From NCBI RefSeq assembly GCF_014851585.1, contig NZ_JACVAB010000008.1, positions 186,001-250,000 of the forward strand: a DNA stretch of 64,000 nt, read 5' to 3'. Numbering within the stretch: the stretch's first letter is position 1; each line of letters begins with the position of its first letter. The stretch comes from Agrobacterium sp. AGB01. Its GTDB lineage: Bacteria > Pseudomonadota > Alphaproteobacteria > Rhizobiales > Rhizobiaceae. Shown here piece by piece: positions 49,765 through 58,963 of this stretch. The notes beneath the pieces are model-generated. The model searched no databases and was not told the origin of the DNA. It saw only the letters and a list, made by a program, of their open reading frames with translations. The translations under genes were made by a program, and so were the position numbers.

Positions 49765-50157
49765 ATGGCCGGGTGGATCGGTTCTGTGAAACAATGGGCA
49801 CGCGCCATAAAGCGTGATGTCATTGCGCTGTGGATTGCAGCGCGCGACCCGAAAACGCCGATAGCCGCGAAACTGGTTGCCGGTGCGGTTGCCGCTTACG
49901 CGCTGTCGCCCATCGATCTCATCCCGGACTTTATTCAGGTGCTCGGTTATCTTGATGATCTGTTGATCGTGCCACTTGGCATTTTATTGGCCATTCGCAT
50001 GGTTCCGCCAGACTTGATGACGGATTTCAGGCAACGCGGCACGTTACAGCAAAACAGGCCCAGCAGCCGTGCGGGGCTTGTCGCCGTCGTGCTGATCTGG
50101 CTTGCAGTGTCGGCCTTGGCCGGTTGGGCGGCCTATCGGCATTTTTATGCGGCATAG
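49765..50157 (+). CDS. DUF1232 (YkvA-like) membrane protein
   Basis: A 130-residue protein. The DUF1232 core is IAARDPKTPIAAKLVAGAVA, AYALSPIDLIPDFIQVLGYL and DDLLIVPLGILLAIRMVP; the SPIDLIPD motif is the family hallmark. A C-terminal hydrophobic stretch (AGLVAVVLIWLAVSALAGWA) anchors it in the membrane. ATG 49765 is preferred (frame from 49759). Function not established. Confidence 0.9.
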   Translation: MAGWIGSVKQWARAIKRDVIALWIAARDPKTPIAAKLVAGAVAAYALSPIDLIPDFIQVLGYLDDLLIVPLGILLAIRMVPPDLMTDFRQRGTLQQNRPSSRAGLVAVVLIWLAVSALAGWAAYRHFYAA

Positions 50158-50213
50158 GGCAATGGCCAACCGGCACTTCTCGATTTTGGATGGCACGGAC
50201 ACCCTCGTCATCT

Positions 50214-51371
50214 TCAGGGTTTTTCACGGTAGCGGGCTCGCGGGCGGATGATTTCGCCGCTCTCCTGTTGTTCCATGGCGTGGGCAATCCAGCCAACCAG
50301 CCGGCCGGTGGCAAAAATCGTGAAGGCGGCCGTGTCGGGCACGTTCTGCGCCTCGCTTAAGGCCGCCAGTGCTGCATCGATATTGGGTGGCAGGCCCAAC
50401 TGATCCGACAGTGATGTAATGGCGCTGACCACCGCGCCCTTGTCCGCCAGGCGATTGAGAATGATCCGCGCACGCGGATCACCATCCGGATAAAGCGGAT
50501 GCCCAAAGCCGTAACTGTAGGGTGGCTGGTTGGCATGTTGCGCCAGAAAGTCGTGGGTTTTGCCACGCAACGCGGCCTGTAATGCATGCCGTGCCAGCGA
50601 TGCAACGCCGCCATGGCGCGGGCCACTGAGTGTTGCAAGGCCGGAAAGCAGAGCGGCGGGCAGGCTTGCCCCCGTCGAGGCTGCAACCCGCACCGCGAAA
50701 GTGGATGGGTTCAGCTCATGATCGCTCAACAACACCAGCGCGCAGCGCAGATTGTCCAACCCTTCTGCATCGACACCCCATGCCTGCCCCAACCGGTGAT
50801 GGATCGGCCCTGTGGCCTGAACACCCAAAAGCGCATTGGTGACGATGGAGACCAACCTGCCGCCATGACGCGCAATGCTATTGGCCGTCCTGTCGTCAAG
50901 ATCAGCCACTTGCGGCACCTCGTAAGCAAGTGCTTGTAACGCCCTGCCAAGTGGCCCCAGCGCAGCATCAGGCCCAGCGGACGGATCAGGTGCATAACCG
51001 CTGACGAAGTCGGTTGGTTCAGCACCCCAAAGATGGGCGGCGACACCTTCCACTGTCAGGTGTTCGGCACAGTCGGCAATTGATTTGCCACGCAGCCACA
51101 ACATGCCATCGCGCACTTCCGTCAGCGAGGTCGTGAGAACCGGCTCTCCCCAGCGGATTGCATGTTCGGCAATCTCGGCCCTCGCCCGTGGCCTGCGGCG
51201 CAGCCGGGCCAGATCTTCGACATCCGACTGTTTGTAGAGACTGTGGCGGGCATCCTGCGCATCGGCCTCGGCGCGCAAAAGACCGCGGCTGACATAGGCA
51301 TAGAGGGTTTGCGGTTTGACCCCCAGCATGTCGCAAGCCGTTGCGGCGTCGATCCAGTCTGATTTTTTCAT
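50214..51371 (-). CDS. Citrate synthase family protein with N-terminal HTH
   Basis: A 385-residue protein. Citrate synthase catalytic residues are visible: His in LLSDHELNPST, His in GPRHGG, and Asp in PNIDAAL. The first 75 residues are a MerR-like HTH (WIDAATACDMLGVKPQTLYA, LYKQSDVEDLARLRRR), absent from housekeeping citrate synthase. Such proteins may act as methylcitrate or other acyl-CoA condensing enzymes. It is divergent from a CoA transferase gene, with 76 bases between. Confidence 0.87.
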   Translation of the reverse strand: MKKSDWIDAATACDMLGVKPQTLYAYVSRGLLRAEADAQDARHSLYKQSDVEDLARLRRRPRARAEIAEHAIRWGEPVLTTSLTEVRDGMLWLRGKSIADCAEHLTVEGVAAHLWGAEPTDFVSGYAPDPSAGPDAALGPLGRALQALAYEVPQVADLDDRTANSIARHGGRLVSIVTNALLGVQATGPIHHRLGQAWGVDAEGLDNLRCALVLLSDHELNPSTFAVRVAASTGASLPAALLSGLATLSGPRHGGVASLARHALQAALRGKTHDFLAQHANQPPYSYGFGHPLYPDGDPRARIILNRLADKGAVVSAITSLSDQLGLPPNIDAALAALSEAQNVPDTAAFTIFATGRLVGWIAHAMEQQESGEIIRPRARYREKP

Positions 51372-51447
51372 ATTGATTATGTTGATCAAGATTTACGGCG
51401 TGTCAATTGCGCGGCACCATCTGCTGACCATGTGAAGGAGATGCAAA

Positions 51448-52773
51448 ATGGCTGATGATTTCAACCGGCAGATCAACGAAGCGCTGGGCCTGGATTTGGC
51501 CGACGATGTGAAGGTCGTGCAGCGTGGCAGCGGCGAGCTTTCCGCCTGCTTTCGGGTGTCTGACATGGCCGAGGCGGCGGTAACGGCCGCAACGCGTGAA
51601 CTGGCCGCTTTGCTGGGCGCGCGGGACATTTCAATCGACCGCCGCTTCTGCCTGTTGTGGTTTGGCATGACGCTTCGCCCTTCGGGCTGGAGCCTGCCAT
51701 CGGCCTGGGACCCGTTGGCGGGAGATTACCAGGCCGCAGATGGCTGGATACGCCTGCATACCAATGCCCAGCATCATCGCGAGGCGGCATTGCGGGTGTT
51801 GAACTGTGATCCTGACAAGGCACGGCTGACAGAGGTGATTGCCGACTGGAAAAAGAACGATCTGGAAGACGCGGTTGTCAATGAAGGTGGTGCAGCCGCC
51901 GCCATGCACAGTCTTGCCGAATGGGCACACCACCCGCAGGGGCAACAGGTGCACAGCGAACCGCTGATTGCCTGGCATCAGTCTGGTTACGGCCCGAAAC
52001 TTTCGGGTCTGCGCGGCCGCCGTGTGCTGGATCTCACCCGCATCTTGGCGGGACCTGTGGCAACACGTTTTCTGGCGGGTTTTGGTGCGGATGTTTTGAG
52101 GCTTGATCCGCCCAACTGGCATGAGCCGGCGCTGGAACCCGAGGTGACGCTTGGCAAACGCCGCGCCGGTCTGGACCTGCATGTGGTCAGCGACCGCCAG
52201 ATCTTTGAAAGGCTGATTGCGCAGGCCGATGTGCTCGTTCACGGCTATCGCCCCGGCGCGCTGGACAGGCTTGGTTACGACGCCGAGACACGGCAACGCC
52301 TGTCTCCCGGCCTGATTGAGGTCAGTCTGAATGCCTATGGCTGGGGTGGCGCGTGGAGAGAGCGGCGCGGCTTTGACAGTCTGGTGCAGATGAGCTGCGG
52401 CATCGCTGATGAGGGCATGCGACGCGCTAAGGACACAAAACCGGTGCCCCTGCCCGTGCAGGCTCTGGACCACGCCACGGGCTATCTGATGGCGGCAGCC
52501 GTTCTACGCGCATTGCGCCACTGCCAGTTAACGGGCGAGAGACTATCCGCCAGGCTTTCCCTTGCCCGGACAGCTGCCCTGTTGGTGGATGGCGGGGTGC
52601 ATGACTTTCACGGCAGCCCCATCAACGACACGGCAGATGATCTATGTCACGACATGGAGACAACGTCCTGGGGGCTAGCAAAACGGCTGAAATTCCCGGC
52701 CTGTGTTGATGGCAAACTGCCTGAATGGCCCCGGCCTGCCGGGTTGCTGCGTATTGATGATGCGCGGTGGTGA
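51448..52773 (+). CDS. Class III CoA transferase (CaiB/BaiF family)
   Basis: A 441-residue CoA transferase. The C-terminal half has the family pattern: LRGRRVLDLTRILAGPVATR, LDPPNWHEP, KRRAGLDLHV, VLVHGYRPGALDRLG, GFDSLVQMSCG and QALDHATGYL; the conserved Asp is in the last motif. The N-terminal 150 residues seem to be a truncated copy of the fold. GAAGGAG lies about 8 bases before ATG. The divergent citrate synthase suggests that both act on the same acyl-CoA. Confidence 0.85.
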   Translation: MADDFNRQINEALGLDLADDVKVVQRGSGELSACFRVSDMAEAAVTAATRELAALLGARDISIDRRFCLLWFGMTLRPSGWSLPSAWDPLAGDYQAADGWIRLHTNAQHHREAALRVLNCDPDKARLTEVIADWKKNDLEDAVVNEGGAAAAMHSLAEWAHHPQGQQVHSEPLIAWHQSGYGPKLSGLRGRRVLDLTRILAGPVATRFLAGFGADVLRLDPPNWHEPALEPEVTLGKRRAGLDLHVVSDRQIFERLIAQADVLVHGYRPGALDRLGYDAETRQRLSPGLIEVSLNAYGWGGAWRERRGFDSLVQMSCGIADEGMRRAKDTKPVPLPVQALDHATGYLMAAAVLRALRHCQLTGERLSARLSLARTAALLVDGGVHDFHGSPINDTADDLCHDMETTSWGLAKRLKFPACVDGKLPEWPRPAGLLRIDDARW

Positions 52774-52799
52774 TGCGGCGTTTCTGTTGGAGGGTGAGG

Positions 52800-54407
52800 C
52801 TACGGGCGCGGAATAGGCGTAGGCAACACACTTATTAGCGCAGCAAGTAAGGCTGGTTGGCTGTTACCACGTAATGTTCGTCCTATAAATTCCTCAAGAG
52901 ACTTTTTTTGATGCCCCAATAGCTTTGCCGCCTCGGCCAGCAGCCCTTTGTTGTCATAGTGGCGGAGAATGGTTGCGTAGTCGCCGGAAGCTACAGCGTC
53001 GCGCAACTCCGCCTGTATGCTCGTGAAGATTTCCTTAGGGGCTACTGCTAGGGTCGCATCACGGAAATCACTCTCCAGCGCTCCAATATCAGTTGCTGTG
53101 AGACCTATCTTCTTCACCGCCGCGTCGATCCGACGTCTCGTATAATCGAGACATATTCGATCAATCTCCATTGATGCCAAGCTTATTACACGTTCTTTAA
53201 GTTCTGTAAGCTTTTGGTTCGCCTCAACGTCATTGAATGAAAGCGCCTTAGCCAATTCCGTGAATATTGTTGGGAGCAGCAAAAGATTTTCGACTTCCGA
53301 CACAGGTAAGGTATAGACAGATTTTCGAGCTAAGTACTGGCTTTCTTCTTCGGATCGACCATCAGCGTCGATCATTCCCGCACATCCTACCCTGTGTAGT
53401 TCTTTTCTATTTGCGAAACTGGAAACCGTGTGAATTACCTGTTCGCAGTTGCCAACGGGTATGACAGTAAAACTCTCGAAGACACGACGATAAAGTGCGA
53501 TATCTAAGCTACCTCCGTCGCCTTCAACAAAGAGCACAGGCAGTCGACTGCCAACGATAAGTGCTATGACGTCGTCTGGAATGTTTGTATCTTCGGGGAC
53601 ATGCTCAATATCCCATAGTTCCGGCTTCTTTTGATATGCGCGAACCACATATTTCGGGGCTGCATGCCGCGACATGGCAAATTCTACATCGTGTGTTATG
53701 TATAGAAAACAACAGTCCGGTCTGGCTGTTTCAATTTTGTCAAATAGTTTCGACAGAACAGATTTGTTAATATGCAATTCCGGTTCGTCTATGATTAGAA
53801 GACTATCCGATTCCGCGAGCAACGCTTGGCCGAGCAAGTAGAAAATTACTCTTTCGCCATCGCTCATCTCGGACGCATTATATGCAGCACCTAATTGTCC
53901 TGTTGGAGCCGTTTTAACGTTCGATGCTTCGACGATAAGAGTGCGATGTGGTAAAAGCTGCTGCCATATCTCCCGCAAAATATCGAGTTTGGTTGTGGCA
54001 ACCTCAGTAGTTGAATTAACTTTAGCGTCTTGTCTAAATTTGACCGAGACATTGTTTTCTTCGGCGTAAAGCGCAGCAATTAAGTGATCGAAGTCTGAAA
54101 GCATGGAGATCGCAGGGTTTGAACGCCAGCGGTGCCCGATTTTGTTGCGTGCTTGGTTATTTCCATAACGTAACTGATTAAGCGCGATGTCCAAATTTGG
54201 CGGTTGAACAGCTGTATTCATAGCAAGTGATCGATGCGCCGATATTCGATGGGCCGTTGCTTGGTTTTGGTACTCGCTGTCGATCATCACACCCAAGCGC
54301 GTTTTGCCTGAGCCATTGGAGCCTATGACAACAATCGATTTCCCAGATTCTATTATAAGCTGCAAATTGCCGTTAGCCGATGGTATAGTTATCGCCCTGA
54401 TAGCCAT
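52800..54407 (-). CDS. AAA/ABC-type ATPase fused to a DUF4435 TOPRIM-like domain (PARIS-like)
   Basis: A 535-residue protein. Residues 1-285 are an SMC/ABC-like ATPase: Walker A GSNGSGKT (29-36), signature SEMSDGE (179-185), Walker B LLIIDEPELH (203-212) and H-loop YITHD. Residues 289-535 resemble DUF4435, a TOPRIM-type nuclease: VLFVEGDGG (E295), MIDADG (D347, D349), PVSEVENLLL. In the PARIS antiphage system the ATPase AriA and the DUF4435 nuclease AriB have these domains, and fused forms exist. OLD-family nucleases are the alternative. The gene lies in an AT-richer island. Confidence 0.8.
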   Translation of the reverse strand: MAIRAITIPSANGNLQLIIESGKSIVVIGSNGSGKTRLGVMIDSEYQNQATAHRISAHRSLAMNTAVQPPNLDIALNQLRYGNNQARNKIGHRWRSNPAISMLSDFDHLIAALYAEENNVSVKFRQDAKVNSTTEVATTKLDILREIWQQLLPHRTLIVEASNVKTAPTGQLGAAYNASEMSDGERVIFYLLGQALLAESDSLLIIDEPELHINKSVLSKLFDKIETARPDCCFLYITHDVEFAMSRHAAPKYVVRAYQKKPELWDIEHVPEDTNIPDDVIALIVGSRLPVLFVEGDGGSLDIALYRRVFESFTVIPVGNCEQVIHTVSSFANRKELHRVGCAGMIDADGRSEEESQYLARKSVYTLPVSEVENLLLLPTIFTELAKALSFNDVEANQKLTELKERVISLASMEIDRICLDYTRRRIDAAVKKIGLTATDIGALESDFRDATLAVAPKEIFTSIQAELRDAVASGDYATILRHYDNKGLLAEAAKLLGHQKKSLEEFIGRTLRGNSQPALLAALISVLPTPIPRP

Positions 54408-54585
54408 TTAATTCTCCAATCCGATGGGAGATTTGACGATCCACATCTAAAGATCAAGTTCATCAGATTTGCATCCACAGATAGAGATATGGCTCCAGTA
54501 GCCACTGGCGAGTTTTAGATTTAACCTCCGCAGTCAACAACAATATCGCGATCGAAATCTACTGGCTCGGGGAGTGCCATCAGCA

Positions 54586-55608
54586 ATGAATTTCGAATAT
54601 TCTGAGCCGCAAACTGCTGCAGAGGGTTTCTTTGGAGGTTTTTTCCATATCAGTGCCTTCGGACGAATTGAGGAAGGTGATGATGAGAAATTCAAAAAAT
54701 TTCTCGAGCGAGTCACGCCACCACCCAGAACTTTGGTTTACATTAATTCTGGAGGTGGACATGTTGAAGCAGCGATTGCTATCGGGCGATTGATCCGCCA
54801 GGCTTGGTTCTCGACATCCATCGGCACATACATTTTAGATCCGCAACAACCTGAAGATCTAATAATTCCGCGCAGGCGTATTGCTGGAAACTGCATCAGC
54901 GCTGCAACGCTGATGTTTCTCGGTGGTAGGCTCCGATACTTGCCAGATGGCTCAAAATTTGGAGTACATCAATTCTCGTTTAAGAACCCGATACCGGAGA
55001 GTATTGAGCGGTCACAACGGCTTTCTGCGACCATCGCTGCATACATCGTAGAAATGGGTATCCCCCCAGCCTTCTTGGAGCTTTCTGCAAGCACACGCGG
55101 AGACCAAGTACAATTCGTCGACGAAGAACAATTGAAAAAATTGAAAGTTATCACCGGAGGCATGACTGAACCTACTTGGGCAGTAGAGCTTCATGCAGAA
55201 GCGATGTGGGTCCGAGGTGAGAGAGATTCACTGTGGGGACACGGCAAAGTTATTTTGGTTTACTCAAAAACAGATGGCTTCGCTTTTGTAGCATTGGTCG
55301 AGACTATGGGAAGACACGATGAGCTAATGAACTTCCCCTTAGTCGAGATTATCGCTAACGAAGAGGAGATTAGAATTGATATAACGAGCAGATGTTTTCG
55401 TGCACCATCGGGTATTTATACGATGTTCTCCGCTAACATTTCGAATAACGAGGCTCATATATTGGCAAATTCCAAGAGTTTCGGAATCCAAATACGCGGT
55501 TCGGCACAAGCAGAGATATTCTTGGGGATTTCGGCAATATCAACAGAGGGCGCTGAAGGTAAACTACAAGGATTGTACAAGATTGGGGGATCTGGCAATC
55601 TGTTTTAA
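54586..55608 (+). CDS. ClpP-like serine protease fold protein
   Basis: A 340-residue protein; GTG 54574 is an in-frame alternative start. Residues 45-180 follow the ClpP/crotonase serine protease pattern: LVYINSGGGHVEAAIAIGRL, serine S105 in GNCISAATLMFLGG, histidine H128 in FGVHQFSF. No signal peptide is seen, so it is likely cytoplasmic. The C-terminal 140 residues (about 200-340) are beta-rich and unrecognised. It is divergent from the AAA-DUF4435 gene with about 180 bases between. Confidence 0.75.
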   Translation: MNFEYSEPQTAAEGFFGGFFHISAFGRIEEGDDEKFKKFLERVTPPPRTLVYINSGGGHVEAAIAIGRLIRQAWFSTSIGTYILDPQQPEDLIIPRRRIAGNCISAATLMFLGGRLRYLPDGSKFGVHQFSFKNPIPESIERSQRLSATIAAYIVEMGIPPAFLELSASTRGDQVQFVDEEQLKKLKVITGGMTEPTWAVELHAEAMWVRGERDSLWGHGKVILVYSKTDGFAFVALVETMGRHDELMNFPLVEIIANEEEIRIDITSRCFRAPSGIYTMFSANISNNEAHILANSKSFGIQIRGSAQAEIFLGISAISTEGAEGKLQGLYKIGGSGNLF

Positions 55609-55672
55609 TTGATTGTCGTTACAATGTTGCAGGCTACGAAAGGATGGCGCGAGATTTTCTGGTAGCAGATGC

Positions 55673-56341
55673 TTACTTACATAGCCAAAAACGCCTGAAC
55701 CGCTTCCGAACGTTTTTCGCCACAACTGCAATATTACGGGATGGTTCGATAACGTCGCGGCAAATTTCGTCTACTTTCCGCATGACTTCGTCAACCCGAG
55801 GATTGATCGGATCTGGCTCTTCATATCGGTCCCAAAAAATAGCTTCCGCAGCGTGCATTTTCGTCAAGTGAGCATCGAATGCTTCTTGCGATTCGAATTG
55901 TTTGCCCTGCTTCTTCCAATGGATCTCAAGAAGATATGAGGCGCGAACGATTTCGTTCTGGATGCTGAGGACACTATCGAAAGGTTCAAGCGCGTCTTTC
56001 CCGTAGTAAGCCTCAAACTGGTGCCTTAATGACTGCAGCTTGGCGAATTTCTCAGAACGTGCATTCATCCTCTCCATCGCGACGTACGCCTGCTGGTTTA
56101 GCTTCGCATCGCTTTCTGTTTCACCGTTTCTAGGCTTTCGCGTTGCCCCTTCATGGTCATGCGAAAATGGCGATCGAATTTCTCGAAATGCCTGCTCCAC
56201 CTGGCGAAAGGCGATAATACCCTCCACAGCAAGATCAACGCGTTTCTGTCCGATAGCGGCTCTTCTCCATGAGCCGATACCATAGACGAAGGATGCTGCT
56301 GCAATGACGACTGAAGCTGTCTGAAGAATTTGCGCTAGCAT
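55673..56341 (-). CDS. Membrane-anchored protein of unknown function
   Basis: A 222-residue protein with one N-terminal span (residues 4-24, LQTASVVIAAASFVYGIG), then a long helical domain (VDLAVEGIIAFRQVEQAFRE; ERMNARSEKFAKLQSLRH; VDEVMRKVDEICRDV) facing the cytoplasm. No family recognised. It converges with the ClpP-like gene. Helical cytoplasmic domains on a single anchor occur in defence-island effector proteins, but nothing more can be claimed. Confidence 0.7.
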   Translation of the reverse strand: MLAQILQTASVVIAAASFVYGIGSWRRAAIGQKRVDLAVEGIIAFRQVEQAFREIRSPFSHDHEGATRKPRNGETESDAKLNQQAYVAMERMNARSEKFAKLQSLRHQFEAYYGKDALEPFDSVLSIQNEIVRASYLLEIHWKKQGKQFESQEAFDAHLTKMHAAEAIFWDRYEEPDPINPRVDEVMRKVDEICRDVIEPSRNIAVVAKNVRKRFRRFWLCK

Positions 56342-56400
56342 GACGTACCTTCAAGATACCATTATTGACGTTAAACGTATGAGAGCCTTGTGGCCGATTC

Positions 56401-56832
56401 CTACAACGAAACCCAAAGCAGCATCGGCTTCTGGTCGTCGCGGGCGGTGGTGGCAAGGGACTGGATTTGTAACAGCAGGCGTGCGGCGTCATCTTCCGTC
56501 ATGCCGCGGGCCATTGCCTCTTCCTGCTGAGACCAGGTTCTGGCGATGGGGCCGAGGTCATCTGCTTTGAGGTTGGCAAGGTGGTCGCGCAGGTCGTTGG
56601 GCAGCACGTAAAGCCATGGACCGTTTGCCTCGTCCTTGAGGGAATGCGGATCAAGCTCTTCAATGGCGATGGCAAGCGCCGATTGGCCGAGCGCTTCGGC
56701 AAGGTCTGACAGCACCAGCGCGTCGAGCCCGCTGGTTTGCATGCCCGGCCAGTTTTTGGCGCCGGGCCAGTTGGCAATAATTGCCGGTGCATCTTGTGTT
56801 GGGGCAATCAGGATATCTGTCAGAACAGCCAT
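56401..56832 (-). CDS. Uncharacterised protein
   Basis: A 143-residue acidic protein starting at MAVLTDILI (56832). It has LDALVLSDLAEALGQSALAI and a helical C-terminus with DDAARLLLQIQSLATTAR. No domain recognised. GC content is again host-like, so it marks the edge of the 52.8-56.3 kb island. Confidence 0.6.
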   Translation of the reverse strand: MAVLTDILIAPTQDAPAIIANWPGAKNWPGMQTSGLDALVLSDLAEALGQSALAIAIEELDPHSLKDEANGPWLYVLPNDLRDHLANLKADDLGPIARTWSQQEEAMARGMTEDDAARLLLQIQSLATTARDDQKPMLLWVSL

Positions 56833-56965
56833 TGAACCTCGCAAGCGTATACCTGCGCGTATTCATAAAGCTTGACCAGCCGGATGCCTAGCGGATACCA
56901 GCAGCTTTAAATGCAAGAAAACGGATGATCGGGTGACTGATCTGCCGCGACAATGGAGAGCTGAC

Positions 56966-57178
56966 ATGATGAAGATCATGGTATTGCTGCACAGTGCTGT
57001 TGGCACGGGTTGGCAGGCACCCCCAAAAGGTTCGAGCCTCAAGACGCTTTATGAGGCGCAAGAGCAGGGTTATGTGGAAATTCGTGGGGAGTTTCAGAAA
57101 CGACAATTCCGTCTGACCGAGATGGGTGCGGAAACTGTGGAGCGTGACCGGCGACGCCTGAAGGCGCGCGAGAGCTGA
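56966..57178 (+). CDS. Small uncharacterised protein
   Basis: A 70-residue protein with GGAG seven bases before ATG 56966. The sequence (KTLYEAQEQGYVEIRGEFQK; FRLTEMGAETVERDRRRL) looks like a winged-helix wing and helix, so a small DNA-binding protein is possible. No close family recognised. Confidence 0.55.
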   Translation: MMKIMVLLHSAVGTGWQAPPKGSSLKTLYEAQEQGYVEIRGEFQKRQFRLTEMGAETVERDRRRLKARES

Positions 57179-57445
57179 GACCACGGCCTTTGCCGCGCTT
57201 GATAATTTGCGACGGGTTTTTGTCGCCGACACCATGTCAGGCAGCAAGTCACAGCCTGGAAATATTGAGGTGAGTGGTCGGCATTGGCATGTACTACTCA
57301 ATCAACTGGCACCATGACCAAAACAAGAAGAAGAAAAACGACGCCCGCGCCGCCCAGCTGGCGGCGGCGGAACACCCGCTTGACGCGCCGGCCGGTGTTC
57401 GTTGATATGCCCGCCACCGTTTAAGGCGTTGTGAGCCAGCAAAAG

Positions 57446-57494
57446 AAAACCCCTGTGACGGCCAACAAGATTTGCGGCGGTCGACAGGGGTTTT
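57446..57494. terminator. Terminator after the FabMG-like gene
   Basis: AAAACCCCTGT (57446-57456) and ACAGGGGTTTT (57484-57494) form an 11-bp perfect inverted repeat with a 27-nt loop and T-rich ends on both strands. It lies 39 bases after the stop of the leftward gene at 57533. Confidence 0.8.
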
Positions 57495-57532
57495 AGAAAA
57501 CTGCCAGCAAATCTACTGACAATAAAGATTGA

Positions 57533-58897
57533 TCAAGCCGATTGGCGCAGTGCAGCGTTGTTTTCTGCGCGCGCATGCGTCGCGTTCAACTGCTTGGCTA
57601 CGATATCGTGGTTCAACCACTGAACCGGACCGGTTGGTGCGGTGGACGAGCGGAAAATCAACTGTCCGGTTGCTTCCACCACCAGCGTGCTGAGATGGTC
57701 GCTGATCAGCGCCTTGCCATCGCGGTGCATCTGCGAAATGTCATGCGAGGTGCTGATGGTCAGATCCGCCTGCGCCTGGCTGTTTGGCATTGGCCAAGCC
57801 GAGAAATTGTAGAACGGCGTCATCACGTCGCTGGCCTGCATGGTGTGGATCTTGTCCATCACGTCATCCAGCGTGACATTGTCCACCAACAGCGCCTGGC
57901 AGGTGTTCCACTGTTCGTCTGCCCATTCTGCGCCGCCTTCTTTTTTCAAAGCAGACAGCAGCGGGATCAACGGCAATTCGATGCCGGTGAACACGTCAGA
58001 CGAATTGGTGCGGATTTCCGGGCAGTTGTAGACAGTGGCCTTGATGCCGTTGTCCCATGCCTTTTCGGCAATGCCTTCCAGCCGCATCTTGGCATAGCCC
58101 TGCGTATAGTTGGTGTAGGTCTGCCAGCGGTACTGACCATCAATCAGGATTTCAGCGCCGTGGTAACCATAGGCCGTGTAACGAACCTGGTTGCCTGCGG
58201 CTTCAACGCGCTGGCGAATGGCAGCGCTGAACTCGATCAGGTGGCCAAATGTATCGGCCGACACGGCATCGAAGTTCTGCAGGATCAGCTTGCCGAGATC
58301 GCTTTCAAGCAGCGCCTGCGACGACATGTGGCGGGCACCGGTACCCTTGTAGATACGGTTAGCAAGAACCAGGAACACCTTGGCCTTGGGAATGCCACCG
58401 GCCATGGTGTGGGCAAAGAACACGTTCTGCCCCTGCCCGATCATGCCATCCAGCTCGGCCATGACCTTTTCCAGCGCATCGGTGAAGCGCTTGGTACCAA
58501 CCTCATGACACTGCTTTACATAATCCCAGTCCAGCTTGTCCTGTTCCCAGCTGCCAATGGTCATGCCGGACAGAAGGTCTGTCGGGGTCTTGCCACCTGC
58601 GGGCGCATCGAGATCAAAACCTGCCATCAGCGGGATGTTGATAATCTTGCCGCCCAGTCTTTCCTCGGCAGCGGCCAGTTCTTCAGCATCCAGCGGGCGC
58701 AGCGAATTGTCTTCGTTGCGGCGTCCAACGGTGATGCCAACAATTTTCATGCCGGCCTTGCGGGCTTCATCAATCAATCCCGTGGCGTAACCACGTCCAA
58801 AAAGTTCTCCGAAAAGAACGAAGACGTCGCCGCTTTTAAAGAGCTTGTTGTGAGGAAGCTGGCTTGGAGAGGACGAATTTTTCATTTTTTCTAACAT
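57533..58897 (-). CDS. FabMG-family enoyl-ACP reductase-like protein
   Basis: A 454-residue protein. It starts with a nucleotide-binding look (DVFVLFGELFGRGYATGLID, KIVGITVGRRNED) and has FFAHTMAGGIPKAKVFLVLA, RHMSSQALLESDLG and YTAYGYHGAEI in the middle, which I associate with the FabMG-type enoyl-ACP reductase family described from metagenomes in connection with triclosan resistance. The assignment is from memory of the family, not from a search; SDR-type motifs are unusual here. Function would be the last reduction step of fatty acid elongation. Terminator follows downstream. Confidence 0.55.
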   Translation of the reverse strand: MLEKMKNSSSPSQLPHNKLFKSGDVFVLFGELFGRGYATGLIDEARKAGMKIVGITVGRRNEDNSLRPLDAEELAAAEERLGGKIINIPLMAGFDLDAPAGGKTPTDLLSGMTIGSWEQDKLDWDYVKQCHEVGTKRFTDALEKVMAELDGMIGQGQNVFFAHTMAGGIPKAKVFLVLANRIYKGTGARHMSSQALLESDLGKLILQNFDAVSADTFGHLIEFSAAIRQRVEAAGNQVRYTAYGYHGAEILIDGQYRWQTYTNYTQGYAKMRLEGIAEKAWDNGIKATVYNCPEIRTNSSDVFTGIELPLIPLLSALKKEGGAEWADEQWNTCQALLVDNVTLDDVMDKIHTMQASDVMTPFYNFSAWPMPNSQAQADLTISTSHDISQMHRDGKALISDHLSTLVVEATGQLIFRSSTAPTGPVQWLNHDIVAKQLNATHARAENNAALRQSA

Positions 58898-58949
58898 TCT
58901 TGATTCGAGTCTTGGCGTCAGATTGCATTTCTTGGTGACGTGATGCCCA

Positions 58950-58963
58950 AATTCGCGCGAATT
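58950..58963. promoter_or_regulatory. Perfect palindrome upstream of the FabMG-like gene
   Basis: AATTCGCGCGAATT, 14 bp, lies 53-66 bases upstream of ATG 58897 on the promoter side. Symmetric A/T-rich arms with a CG core suggest a regulator site. No other regulatory signal is clear between 58898 and 59197. Confidence 0.5.

Noticed and set aside
57289..57405. 38-codon frame (and an overlapping basic one at 57314) before the terminator
   Set aside because: Only a weak ribosome binding site, two competing frames over the same DNA and no conserved feature visible.
57542..58894. 450-codon frame on the plus strand opposite the FabMG-like gene
   Set aside because: Shadow frame covering almost exactly the coding gene; its protein has no recognisable domain and unusual composition.
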